From assembly GCA_919902665.1 (NCBI GenBank), contig CAKKRK010000098.1, positions 21,230 to 85,229 of the forward strand: 64,000 bases of DNA, read 5' to 3'. Both the position numbers and the translations under genes were made by a program. The notes under the pieces were generated by a model that had not been told where the DNA came from, did not search any database, and saw nothing but the letters and a program-made list of their open reading frames with translations. Source of the stretch: Nitrospiraceae bacterium. Its GTDB lineage: Bacteria > Nitrospirota > Nitrospiria > Nitrospirales > Nitrospiraceae. Each line of letters begins with the position of its first letter. Position 1 is the stretch's first letter. Shown here in pieces: positions 37,714 to 45,794 of the stretch.

Positions 37714-38670
37714 ATGGCTGAACCAACCGCACCATTACTGGACCCTCTACTTGAACGGTATCTCAGTGAGCTGCGGATTGAAGGTGGATTGGCCGTTAAT
37801 ACGCTGGAGTCCTACCGGCGAGACCTTTTACGTTTGCAGCGATACTTGCTGCAGCATCGACTCAGTATCGGAGACTCCGTTCCACCGCACACGATCCGGT
37901 CCTTTCTCGCAACCCTCAAACACGAGGCCCTCGCGGCTTCATCGATTGCTCGCCTCCTCTCGGCGATGCGAGGGTGGTATCGCTTTCTGGTTCGAGAACA
38001 TCTCGTGAAGACCAGTCCTCTCCGTGATATGACGGCGGCGCATCGGCCGGTTCGATTACCGAAGACGCTGACACACCAGGAAATAACGGCGCTGCTAGAG
38101 CTGCCGGCTCGCGGTCGTGTTGAGGATCAACGCGACCGCGTGATGCTGGAATTGCTGTATGCAGCGGGGCTGCGGGTGTCGGAGCTTGTCGGGCTCAGTC
38201 TGTCGCAGATCGATGTGAATCTGGGCTGTGTGCGAGTCGTAGGGAAAGGTGCCAAGGAACGAGTCGTCCCGATTGGACAGACTGCGGTCAAGATGCTGGT
38301 TGATTACGTGGAACATGTGAGACCCGTTCTACTCAAAGGGCGATCGTCCCGTGTCTTGTTCATCAGCCGGCGAGGACGAGGACTGACGAGGCAGGCATTT
38401 TGGAAGCTGCTTCTGCAGCGAGCCCGACGCGCTGGTATTTCGAAATCGATTTCTCCGCACATGCTGAGGCATTCTTTTGCCACGCATCTGCTGGAGGGGG
38501 GAGCCGATTTGCGAGTCGTGCAATCCTTGTTGGGGCATGCAGACATCGCGACGACTCAAATCTATACGCATGTGGAAGGTAGCCGGTTACGGCACGTCCA
38601 TCGCCAATACTTTCCGCGACAGCGCGGTCGACGACGGCCAGGTGTGGAAACTTCTACGAAGCGCAAATAG
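37714..38670 (+). CDS. xerD: Tyrosine recombinase of the Xer family
   Basis: The start is ATG 37714 (MAEPTAP); a nine-residue N-terminal extension is possible. The 318-residue protein has the N-terminal core-binding domain (NTLESYRRDLLRLQRYL) and a catalytic domain with all expected residues: Arg in AAGLRVSELVGL, Lys in GKGAKERVVP, HMLRHSFATHLLEGG, a second His in LGHADIATTQIY and the nucleophile Tyr of TQIYTHV. XerC/XerD resolve chromosome dimers at dif with FtsK. XerC versus XerD is not certain from sequence alone; the symbol is the better guess. Downstream are two tRNA genes; no phage genes are present, so it is a housekeeping Xer rather than an integrase. Confidence 0.85.
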   Translation: MAEPTAPLLDPLLERYLSELRIEGGLAVNTLESYRRDLLRLQRYLLQHRLSIGDSVPPHTIRSFLATLKHEALAASSIARLLSAMRGWYRFLVREHLVKTSPLRDMTAAHRPVRLPKTLTHQEITALLELPARGRVEDQRDRVMLELLYAAGLRVSELVGLSLSQIDVNLGCVRVVGKGAKERVVPIGQTAVKMLVDYVEHVRPVLLKGRSSRVLFISRRGRGLTRQAFWKLLLQRARRAGISKSISPHMLRHSFATHLLEGGADLRVVQSLLGHADIATTQIYTHVEGSRLRHVHRQYFPRQRGRRRPGVETSTKRK

Positions 38671-38717
38671 CTAGGAATCAGCATCGTGTGAGGTTGAATG
38701 AATGGTAGGTGAACCCG

Positions 38718-38746
38718 TTGACAAGGAATCATGGACTTGATACCCT
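38718..38746 (+). promoter_or_regulatory. Sigma-70 promoter of tRNA-Val
   Basis: TTGACA (38718-38723) and TACCCT (38741-38746), 17 bases apart, with an extended-10 TG two bases before the -10 hexamer. Transcription would start near 38753, about 17 bases before the mature tRNA. The -35 is perfect; the -10 has the most conserved T, A and T. Confidence 0.6.
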
Positions 38747-38769
38747 CCGCATCGGTTGCTAAGAAAATC

Positions 38770-38845
38770 GGGCGGATAGCTCAGTTGGGAGAGCGCTGCC
38801 CTTACAAGGCAGAGGTCACAGGTTCAATCCCTGTTCCGCCTACCA
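38770..38845 (+). tRNA. tRNA-Val (anticodon TAC)
   Basis: A 76-base cloverleaf. Acceptor GGGCGGA/TCCGCCT, D-arm with gctcagttgggagagc, anticodon loop cttacaa giving TAC for valine, T-arm acagg-ttcaatc-cctgt, discriminator A and encoded CCA. The first acceptor pair is G1-U72 rather than a Watson-Crick pair. It sits 16 bases into a short leader after a good promoter. Confidence 0.93.
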
Positions 38846-38976
38846 TGCAGGAGTGGTGGTGCGCAGAGCGAGGATGTGTGCTTGCTGGGCAGAGGATCTG
38901 TTTTTTGCTCAGGAATTGATCGGCGACCACCGATTTCGTCTTGTCATGCTGTTGTTCTGCCATCGATAGACTTTGC

Positions 38977-39054
38977 GGGGCCGTCGTTCAGCCTGGTTAG
39001 GACGCCAGATTGTCAATCTGGAAGTCGCGGGTTCAAATCCCGTCGGCCCCGCCA
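38977..39054 (+). tRNA. tRNA-Asp (anticodon GTC)
   Basis: A 78-base cloverleaf with perfectly paired acceptor GGGGCCG/CGGCCCC, anticodon stem ccaga-ttgtcaa-tctgg giving GTC for aspartate, T-arm gcggg-ttcaaat-cccgt, discriminator G (expected for Asp) and encoded CCA. It lies 131 bases after tRNA-Val and just ahead of the tol operon, so it may share the upstream promoter. Confidence 0.93.
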
Positions 39055-39068
39055 TTTTCTTCAGAGTT

Positions 39069-39077
39069 TGGTACAAT
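39069..39077 (+). promoter_or_regulatory. Possible extended -10 promoter before tolQ
   Basis: TGGTACAAT (39069-39077) matches TGnTATAAT with one change in the -10 hexamer. There is no clear -35 box. It sits about 50 bases ahead of tolQ, after the tRNA-Asp gene. Confidence 0.4.
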
Positions 39078-39127
39078 CCACTTTGCCAAGAAATCGTGAG
39101 CGCTGAGGAGGGAGTGTAGAGACTCGT

Positions 39128-39826
39128 ATGTTTCAAACTGGACCACTGGGAGTTATTCTGTCGCTCGGGATCGTATCCAAGGTGGTCCTCGTGCTCCTGG
39201 TCTGCTTTTCCGTTGCGTCCTGGGCCATCATCTTCTACAAGTTGGCCGTGTTTCGCACCGCTGATGCAAAGGATCGTCATTTTATGACCTTGTTGCTGCG
39301 GGCCAGAGATGTGGAGGACGTGACTCGGCATGCGCAACAGATGATAGGGAGTCCCTGCGCAAAGATCTTTCATGCCGTGATTCAACGGATCGGCTACCTT
39401 CCCACCGAGATGAAGGGCAATGGTTCCGTTGCCTATGATCGACATGTGATGGAACGGACGGCGGGCCATCTTGCACAGGGGCAAATCGCCAAGTTGGAAT
39501 CGTTTCTTCCGTTTCTTGCGACGACCGGAAATATCTGCCCGTTCGTGGGCCTCCTGGGAACGGTGATGGGAATCATCGATTCATTCCGGGAAATTGGCAC
39601 CCAAGGGACGGCCAGTATTGCGGCGGTGGCTCCCGGCGTTTCCGAAGCCTTGATCGCGACCGCAGCCGGATTGTTTGCCGCCATTCCAGCCGTCATTGCC
39701 TATAATTATTTTCTCGTACGTATCAGACGTGCCGCCATGCATATGGATTCGGTTGTGGTGGAGCTCCTGGCTTTGATTCCAGCCCAAACGAGACCTGTCG
39801 ATCCGTCCGTCGGAGCGAAGGGATGA
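39128..39826 (+). CDS. tolQ: Tol-Pal system protein TolQ (MotA/ExbB family)
   Basis: The 232-residue protein has an N-terminal membrane segment ([20 protein letters not shown]) and a C-terminal two-helix region ([28 protein letters not shown] and [26 protein letters not shown]), with the conserved TolQ/ExbB/MotA ion-channel motif. With TolR it uses the proton-motive force to drive TolA, which helps constrict the envelope at division. It overlaps tolR by four bases and starts a long operon. Confidence 0.93.
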   Translation: MFQTGPLGVILSLGIVSKVVLVLLVCFSVASWAIIFYKLAVFRTADAKDRHFMTLLLRARDVEDVTRHAQQMIGSPCAKIFHAVIQRIGYLPTEMKGNGSVAYDRHVMERTAGHLAQGQIAKLESFLPFLATTGNICPFVGLLGTVMGIIDSFREIGTQGTASIAAVAPGVSEALIATAAGLFAAIPAVIAYNYFLVRIRRAAMHMDSVVVELLALIPAQTRPVDPSVGAKG

Positions 39827-40263
39827 TGTTTGAGACGAGGCAGCGACGATTCTTAGCCGAAATCAACGTGATTCCGCTCGTGGACGTGGTATTGGTGCTT
39901 CTGGTGATCTTTATGGTCACGGCGCCGATGCTCTATCGAGGCATGGACATCAAGTTGCCGACTTCCGCGTCGAACACGATCAAGCCGGAGATCCGAGCGG
40001 TGCTGACGATCGAAAAGGATCAACGCCTGTATCTCGACAAGGATCCGGTGAGCGTCGCTCAGCTAGAGCGAAAGCTGCGCATGATGAAAGCCGAGCATGC
40101 CGATGTGTCCGTGTATTTACGCGCTGACCGGGATGTGCCATACGGAATTGTGGTTCAGGTGATGGATGGAGTCAAAAAAGCCGGTATCGAAAAGCTTGGC
40201 ATGGTGACTGATCCCACCGGACCTGAACGTGTCAGTGAGGGTACACCATCCCAACCCAATTAA
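39823..40263 (+). CDS. tolR: Tol-Pal system protein TolR (ExbD family)
   Basis: The product has 146 residues. One membrane helix with the conserved channel Asp ([24 protein letters not shown]) is followed by a periplasmic domain with [26 protein letters not shown]. TolR binds TolQ and transmits energy to TolA. The ATG overlaps the tolQ stop; a second ATG at 39826 is possible. tolA follows within 20 bases. Confidence 0.93.
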   Translation: MMFETRQRRFLAEINVIPLVDVVLVLLVIFMVTAPMLYRGMDIKLPTSASNTIKPEIRAVLTIEKDQRLYLDKDPVSVAQLERKLRMMKAEHADVSVYLRADRDVPYGIVVQVMDGVKKAGIEKLGMVTDPTGPERVSEGTPSQPN

Positions 40264-40282
40264 TAGTAGGATAAGGTCCACG

Positions 40283-41362
40283 GTGCAGGCTTGGGCATCA
40301 GCCGGCATGGTTTCGGATGATGAATGGCAGGCGACACTGACTCGTCGCTTGGGCTTTGCTGTCATCGTTTCTCTGGCCCTGCATATTGGCATCCTGGCAA
40401 TGGTGGGTTGGGTTCGACTGCCACGACATGGCGAACGGCCTCTGACGTCGATGGAGATTTCCCTTGCGAGTCTGCCGACGCTTCAGGAGAAAGCCGTTGA
40501 ACCTCAGAAAAGTCAGCCGATTAAGAAAGAGGTCGAACAGCCCAAGCCGGTACAGCAGACGAAGCCTATCGAGCAATCCAAAGCTCCTGAGCGTCCCAAA
40601 CTCATTGAACAGCCTAAAACTGCTCCTCCCGTGAAAGCGGCACCCGTGCCCCTTCCGCCGGTGGCGGCAGCACCTGTTCCTCTTCCGGTGGCTCCAGCCA
40701 AACCGTCGAATGATCTCATGCGCGATATTATGAAAGATATTGAGTTGCCTCCAGATGCTCCAAAGCACGGCGACATCAGCCCGGAGGACAAGCCGAGAAA
40801 ATCACCGGTGATGAAGCTGCCAGATGTACCGGTTGTGACGGAAACAAAGGAGGCAACGCAAAAAAAGCTGGTTGCCTCTGCTCAGTCTTCATCCTTGACG
40901 GAAGATGTGGCGAAGGAATTGGACGAGGAATTGAAGAAGATCAAGACACTTGAGGTGCCCAAAGCAGCACCACCAGTAGACGTGCTGTCAAAGCCTGTGC
41001 CTCAGCTTGAAGCGAAGATACAGAGCGCCAAAGCTGTCGACACCACATTGAAGGTTCCAGGGATGGCTCCGGGTTCCAATGCGTATCTTGCACTTGTGCG
41101 ACAACGAATCAGCAATTCTTGGAATGCCCCGCCTATGGATCTGACCAGCCATGCGTACGTCGTGGTCGTACAGTTCAGACTGCATAAGAACGGATCGGTC
41201 ACCGGTGTGGCGATCGAGCAATCGTCGGGAAACGAGTACTATGATTTGGCCGGAAGACGGGCTGTTCTCAGTGCAAACCCATTGCCGGTGTTTCCAGCCG
41301 ATATCACGGATCTATATTTTGATGCGCACTTCACCTTTACCGTCGGAGAGCCGCAAGGATAA
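40283..41362 (+). CDS. tolA: TolA-like energy transducer (TonB C-terminal domain)
   Basis: A GTG start at 40283 is favoured (ataagg ribosome-binding site 8 bases ahead), giving about 359 residues. One membrane helix near the N-terminus (FAVIVSLALHIGILAMVGW) is followed by a long Pro/Lys/Glu/Val linker with repeated EQPK-type steps (residues 70-150) and a C-terminal domain (NAYLALVRQRISNSWNAPP, then VVVQFRLHKNGSVTGVAIEQSSGN and YDLAGRRAVLSANPLP) of the TonB/TolA type. It spans the periplasm from TolQR to TolB/Pal. The linker is rich in direct near-repeats. Confidence 0.88.
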   Translation: MQAWASAGMVSDDEWQATLTRRLGFAVIVSLALHIGILAMVGWVRLPRHGERPLTSMEISLASLPTLQEKAVEPQKSQPIKKEVEQPKPVQQTKPIEQSKAPERPKLIEQPKTAPPVKAAPVPLPPVAAAPVPLPVAPAKPSNDLMRDIMKDIELPPDAPKHGDISPEDKPRKSPVMKLPDVPVVTETKEATQKKLVASAQSSSLTEDVAKELDEELKKIKTLEVPKAAPPVDVLSKPVPQLEAKIQSAKAVDTTLKVPGMAPGSNAYLALVRQRISNSWNAPPMDLTSHAYVVVVQFRLHKNGSVTGVAIEQSSGNEYYDLAGRRAVLSANPLPVFPADITDLYFDAHFTFTVGEPQG

Positions 41363-41365
41363 ATC

Positions 41366-42706
41366 ATGGCGTTTCGAGTTGTTGTGTTCATCAGCCTGTG
41401 TGTATCGATCGGCGTGGGGTGGATCATTGAATCCGGTGCCGCCGACGTCTTTCTTGAAGCCACCAGACAGGATTTCCAGAAGATTCCACTTGGAATCGCC
41501 GGGATTGAAAATCTGGGTGGATCGGAGTCACCTGAGGCACGTGTGAAGCTGGGCACGCGCATCGAAGACGTACTGAAGGCGGACGTGCGGCGCTCGCTGG
41601 TCTTTGCGCTTGTCGATTTGCCGAGTCTTGGCATGAAGGTCAGTCATCTCGGGGCGGAGCCTGATCCCTCATTCAAGCAAGCCGCCGAGAATGGAGTATC
41701 AGTCATTGTGTGGGGTCAGGCGGGGATGAAGAGTGGGAACAAGGATGCTGATCTCAGCATGGATGGCTATGTCTATGACGCCGGGAGCAATGAAGTCGTG
41801 GGGGGGAAACGCTATGTCGGTTCGGCGTCCGTCGCCCGCCTTATGGCCCATCGTTTTGCCGATGAGTTGGTCTTTCGCTATACGGGCGAGCCGGGAATCG
41901 CTCGGACGAAGATCGCCTATGTCTCGGAATTGGGGACGGCTCGTGAATTATTCGTGATGGATTACGATGGATATGATCCGCGTCAGCTGACGGCCGATGG
42001 GTTCTTGAATCTGATGCCACGCTGGTCGCCGGATCGCCGATTTCTGGTCTTCACGACGTACCGTAATCGAAATACGCAGGATATCGACATGATTGAGCTG
42101 GCCACGGGAAAGCGGTGGACACTCGTCGCGCAAGGGGGGCTGAACATCACTCCGGTTTTCTCTCCCGATGGGAATTCGCTGGCCTACTCATCAAGCCATG
42201 AAGGAAATGCCGAACTGTACCGTTTGGATATGAAGACGAAAGCTGTTCAACGACTGACGACGCATGCGGCCGGGGACTTGTCGCCCTCGTGGGCGCCCTC
42301 GGGCCGGGAGCTCGTATTTACGTCCGATCGGAGCGGTGGCCCACAAATTTTTCTCATGAGTGCGGATGGATCCAATGTGCGTCGATTGACGTTCGAAGGA
42401 GACTATAATGCAGCGCCGGTCTGGTCTCCTCGAGGAAATTGGATTGCCTACGTGTGCCGGACTCCCAAAAAAGAGTACAAACTGTGTGTGATCACCCCCG
42501 ATGGTCAGAAACGTCTGCAATTAACGACAGGACTGGGCGTGGATGATTCTCCGTCCTGGTCTCCAGATGGACGGCATCTCGTGTTCAGCTCGACAGTGGA
42601 AGGGAAGAGTCAGATCTACATGATCGATGCGGACGGTAAAGACCTCGAGCGCATTACGTTCACAGGCACTCATAATAGCGCGCCGTCCTGGTCCCCCGCC
42701 TCGTGA
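41366..42706 (+). CDS. tolB: Tol-Pal system protein TolB
   Basis: The 446-residue protein has a signal peptide (FISLCVSIGVGWIIESGAADVF, less classical than usual), an N-terminal alpha/beta domain (QKIPLGIAGIENLGG) and a six-bladed beta-propeller with the PD40-type repeats RWSPDRRFLVFTTYRNRN, PVFSPDGNSLAYSSSHEGN, SWAPSGRELVFTSDRSGG, VWSPRGNWIAYVCRT and SWSPDGRHLVFSSTVEGK. TolB binds Pal and TolA in the periplasm. It lies 3 bases after tolA. Confidence 0.94.
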   Translation: MAFRVVVFISLCVSIGVGWIIESGAADVFLEATRQDFQKIPLGIAGIENLGGSESPEARVKLGTRIEDVLKADVRRSLVFALVDLPSLGMKVSHLGAEPDPSFKQAAENGVSVIVWGQAGMKSGNKDADLSMDGYVYDAGSNEVVGGKRYVGSASVARLMAHRFADELVFRYTGEPGIARTKIAYVSELGTARELFVMDYDGYDPRQLTADGFLNLMPRWSPDRRFLVFTTYRNRNTQDIDMIELATGKRWTLVAQGGLNITPVFSPDGNSLAYSSSHEGNAELYRLDMKTKAVQRLTTHAAGDLSPSWAPSGRELVFTSDRSGGPQIFLMSADGSNVRRLTFEGDYNAAPVWSPRGNWIAYVCRTPKKEYKLCVITPDGQKRLQLTTGLGVDDSPSWSPDGRHLVFSSTVEGKSQIYMIDADGKDLERITFTGTHNSAPSWSPAS

Positions 42707-42785
42707 ATTTCCAGGAAGGCATTGACGGCAATCGTCCTAGGTTGTAAGAAAAAGGGACGGTATTTCACAGGAGGGAAGGAATCCG

Positions 42786-43499
42786 ATGAAAAAAATACCA
42801 GTCAGCTATCTGCCGTTGATTCTTGGTGTTATCGTACTGGGAATGCCAGCGTGTTCGAAGAAGGCGGTTCGATCTGGGGGGGATATGCAGGCGTTACAAG
42901 ACGAGACGGTCAAGGGAGGGGGAAGCAAAGACGGAACCGGTTCAAGTTTTCCCGATACGTCGTTCTCTGGACGTAATGAGTCGAACAACTTACGAGGGTT
43001 GGATCGCAATCCTTCGGAAGAACGGTTGGGTGGACATGCCGGTAATACAGGGAGTCCAGGCGGTGTTGGCCATGCCAACGCGATGGTTGCCAAAGCAGAT
43101 TCCGGCGCGGGCGCCCGCCAGTTGGCTGAAATTCGCGCGGAGCAGGTGGCTTCGGTCGCTGCCGGACTTCGGGATGTCTTTTTCGCGTACGACAGTTTTT
43201 CAGTCACTGATGAAGGACGTCATGCCCTGGCCGGTGATGCGGAATGGGCCAGATCAAATCCGAATGCACAGCTGAAAATCGAAGGCCATTGTGATGAGCG
43301 CGGCACCTCAGCGTACAATTTGGTACTGGGTGAGAAGCGCGCGAAGGCCGTTCGGAATTATCTCGTCGAGCTGGGAGTGGCCCCCACGTATTTGTCGGTC
43401 GTCTCCTACGGCAAAGAACGGCCGTTCTGCACAGAACATACAGAGTCGTGTTACTCGCAGAATCGCCGTGGGCATCTCGTTGTCAAGACAGGAAAGTAG
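42786..43499 (+). CDS. pal: Peptidoglycan-associated lipoprotein Pal
   Basis: The 237-residue lipoprotein has Cys at the end of its signal (GMPACSKKAV) and a C-terminal OmpA-like domain with VFFAYDSFSVTDEGRHAL and the peptidoglycan-binding IEGHCDERGTSAYNLVLGEKRA and YGKERPFC. The middle part is longer than in E. coli Pal (a Gly/Ser-rich linker of about 70 residues). Strong aggagg-type ribosome-binding site. It completes the core tol-pal set. Confidence 0.92.
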   Translation: MKKIPVSYLPLILGVIVLGMPACSKKAVRSGGDMQALQDETVKGGGSKDGTGSSFPDTSFSGRNESNNLRGLDRNPSEERLGGHAGNTGSPGGVGHANAMVAKADSGAGARQLAEIRAEQVASVAAGLRDVFFAYDSFSVTDEGRHALAGDAEWARSNPNAQLKIEGHCDERGTSAYNLVLGEKRAKAVRNYLVELGVAPTYLSVVSYGKERPFCTEHTESCYSQNRRGHLVVKTGK

Positions 43500-43563
43500 T
43501 GAGCTGATCGTGCCGCTTGCCTGAACGTACCCTGATCGTAGGTGATCGTTTGGATCTCAGGAC

Positions 43564-44964
43564 ATGATGTTTCAACTACGAACCGCGCATGGTGTGCTCC
43601 TCGGTATTGCCGTGGGTGGTCTCATTCTGCCTGGGTGTGTCGCGCAGCAGTCCGACCTGAAAAAAGCGGAAAAAGATCTTCAGCAGCAGCTGTCCCAGAC
43701 CAGAGCCAGGCAGAGCCAGGAACTTTCAACTTTACGCGAACAGGAACTGCCGCAATTGCGAGGAGAACTGGAAAAGGCTCTGAACCAGGCACGAGAGCTC
43801 CAGGGCAAGCAGGAGGACTTCAAGCATCGGTCAGCTCAGTTGGAGCAGCAGACCAAAAAGCTGGAACAATTGGCGGCCAAGCTCGAAGCCGACAGTAGCA
43901 CACGGTATCTGTGGATGCAGAGGAGCTTCGAGACACAGGACGTGAAGGTGTCAGCCCGGCTCGACGAACTATCGAAGGCCATGGAGGCGTTGAAAAAAGA
44001 GGTCATTGATGTCGTCCAGCGCACGAACGAGGGGTTAACCAAGCGTATCGATGTCAAGCTGGAAGGGCATCAAAAAGAGCTGGCCGAGCACCAGAATAAG
44101 ATTGAACAGATCTCTCAAAAGTTCACGCAGTTCAATCAGGCGCTCACGGGGTTTCGAGAGGCGCTGACCGGACTGAATGATCGCGTGGGCGACCATGAGC
44201 AGGTTATCAAGCACCTGACGTCGAGAATCGATGGCGATTCAAAAGCGACGGCGACCCATGCGGAGGATGTTAACCGAAGTGTGGTCTCCATCACAAAGGT
44301 GCTTGAAGCTGTTGGAAAAAAGGTCACGGCTCGTCTGGATGATCAAGATGGGCGAATCGATGCCTTGGCGAAAAGTCTTGAGCACGTATCTAATAAGCCT
44401 GCTCTTCTTCAGCAGGCTCACAAGCCAGTGTACCACTCCGCGCTAGGCCCCAATGAGCCCATCATGGACGGAGCGGAAGCCTCAAAGTTGTCTGCTGGGG
44501 GAGAGACGGCGGGTGGTTCGACAACGATTGTTCCTCCTCAAGAAGTACCAAAATTTGAACCGGCTCAGGCCAGCGCCGATCCACCTGATCGGGTTCGTTA
44601 TGAGCGGGTGTTAGGGGTCTTTCGGGATGGGGATTTGGAAGGCGCTCGGCAAGGATTCACTGGATTTCTTGATGAGTATCCAAACTCCACCCTTGCGCCG
44701 AATGCCCGCTTTTGGCTGGGAGAATCGCATTTCGGCAAGAAAGAGTTTCAACGAGCGATCGATGCCTACGATAAAGTAGAGATCGACTATCCTGGTAGCG
44801 AAAAAGTCCCCGCTGCCATCTTGAAAAAAGGATATGCGTATTTGGCATTAAAAGATAAAAGGCGAGCGTCGTCAGCCTTTAAGCAGGTCGTCACGCTCTA
44901 CCCAAAGACTGTTGAGGCGGGAAAGGCTTCGGACAAACTGGCGCAACTCAAGGAGGTGCGGTAG
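43564..44964 (+). CDS. CpoB/YbgF-like tol-pal cofactor, long form
   Basis: The 466-residue protein has an N-terminal lipoprotein-like signal (GGLILPGCVAQQSDL), a very long coiled coil (residues 25-265, with QQQLSQTRARQSQELS and further heptads), a Pro/Gly linker, and a C-terminal YbgF-type TPR domain (FRDGDLEGARQGFTGFLDEYPNS, RFWLGESHFGKKEFQRAIDAYDKV). CpoB couples outer-membrane constriction to PBP1b action. A shorter paralogue follows in tandem. The extra coiled coil is longer than usual for CpoB. Confidence 0.8.
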   Translation: MMFQLRTAHGVLLGIAVGGLILPGCVAQQSDLKKAEKDLQQQLSQTRARQSQELSTLREQELPQLRGELEKALNQARELQGKQEDFKHRSAQLEQQTKKLEQLAAKLEADSSTRYLWMQRSFETQDVKVSARLDELSKAMEALKKEVIDVVQRTNEGLTKRIDVKLEGHQKELAEHQNKIEQISQKFTQFNQALTGFREALTGLNDRVGDHEQVIKHLTSRIDGDSKATATHAEDVNRSVVSITKVLEAVGKKVTARLDDQDGRIDALAKSLEHVSNKPALLQQAHKPVYHSALGPNEPIMDGAEASKLSAGGETAGGSTTIVPPQEVPKFEPAQASADPPDRVRYERVLGVFRDGDLEGARQGFTGFLDEYPNSTLAPNARFWLGESHFGKKEFQRAIDAYDKVEIDYPGSEKVPAAILKKGYAYLALKDKRRASSAFKQVVTLYPKTVEAGKASDKLAQLKEVR

Positions 44965-44968
44965 CAAT

Positions 44969-45730
44969 ATGTGTGTCCGTACACTGGTGTCCCGTTCTGC
45001 AGCATGGGGATTATTGGCAGCGACCGTCCTGCTCACCGGCTGTGCCAAGCATGCCGATTTTATGGAAATGCGCAATCAGCTCTCGACGATCTCGCGAACG
45101 CAGGATCAGGATCATCAACGGGTCGATAGCGCGATGCGCCGAGTGGATGCCATCGAGAGGAGTAAGGAGTCGGATCCAGCGAAGTTGCGATTTGATGACC
45201 TGGCAGCTCGCTTTCAAAAACTTGAAAGCCGATTGGCGAAACTGGAAGAGGTGGCCAGCCAAGCATCTGCCAAGGTGGATTCCCCGACTGAGCCGCGCGC
45301 GTCCAGACCGGTTAAACAGACGCAATCTGTCGAGCCGATTGGGACGGTGTCTGGAATTACGCCGACATCCGCGTTCAATCTGGCCTATAATGATTATCTC
45401 AATGCAAAGTACGAGCTTGCGGTCGCAGGGTTCCAACGGTTCATTAAGGACTTTCCCGGTACGTCCCTGACTCCGAATGCTCACTATTGGTTGGGAGAAT
45501 CGTATTATAACCTGAAAGACTACGGGCGGGCCATCCACACGTTCGACTCTCTTGTGGCGGAATATCCAGGGAACGAAAAGGTGCCTGCGGCGCTGTATAA
45601 GCTTGGTTTGGCGACGGCTGAGACCGGTGATCTCATTAGATCAAGAAAGAATCTGAAGCGAGTGCTTGAAGAGTTCTCCTCATCGGACGAATCAAAGCTG
45701 GCCAAGAATAAGTTGGCCGAAATCCGATGA
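44969..45730 (+). CDS. Second CpoB/YbgF-like protein
   Basis: Start ATG 44969 with an aggagg ribosome-binding site (44951-44956); a longer frame upstream exists. The 253-residue protein has a signal with a Cys typical of lipoproteins (TVLLTGCAKHADFMEM), a short coiled coil, a linker and the same TPR domain as the preceding gene (FNLAYNDYLNAKYELAVAGFQRFIKDFPGTSLT, YWLGESYYNLKDYGRAIHTF). The tandem pair lies directly after pal, as in tol-pal-cpoB loci, but with one more copy. It is followed by mutL. Confidence 0.8.
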   Translation: MCVRTLVSRSAAWGLLAATVLLTGCAKHADFMEMRNQLSTISRTQDQDHQRVDSAMRRVDAIERSKESDPAKLRFDDLAARFQKLESRLAKLEEVASQASAKVDSPTEPRASRPVKQTQSVEPIGTVSGITPTSAFNLAYNDYLNAKYELAVAGFQRFIKDFPGTSLTPNAHYWLGESYYNLKDYGRAIHTFDSLVAEYPGNEKVPAALYKLGLATAETGDLIRSRKNLKRVLEEFSSSDESKLAKNKLAEIR

Positions 45731-45794
45731 TCGTCGCAGTGACGCGACGTCCCCGCCTCATCACCGCCCGCTCACTCATGAGGAGTATCGTGTC

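Noticed and set aside
37714..38670. Xer-type recombinase beside tRNA genes as a sign of an integrated element
   Set aside because: All catalytic residues and the length fit housekeeping XerC/D. No phage or island genes, no direct repeat of the tRNA 3' end was seen nearby.
40500..40980. Repetitive Lys/Pro/Glu codons that might suggest a tandem repeat or low-complexity insertion
   Set aside because: This is the normal periplasm-spanning linker of TolA/TonB-type proteins.
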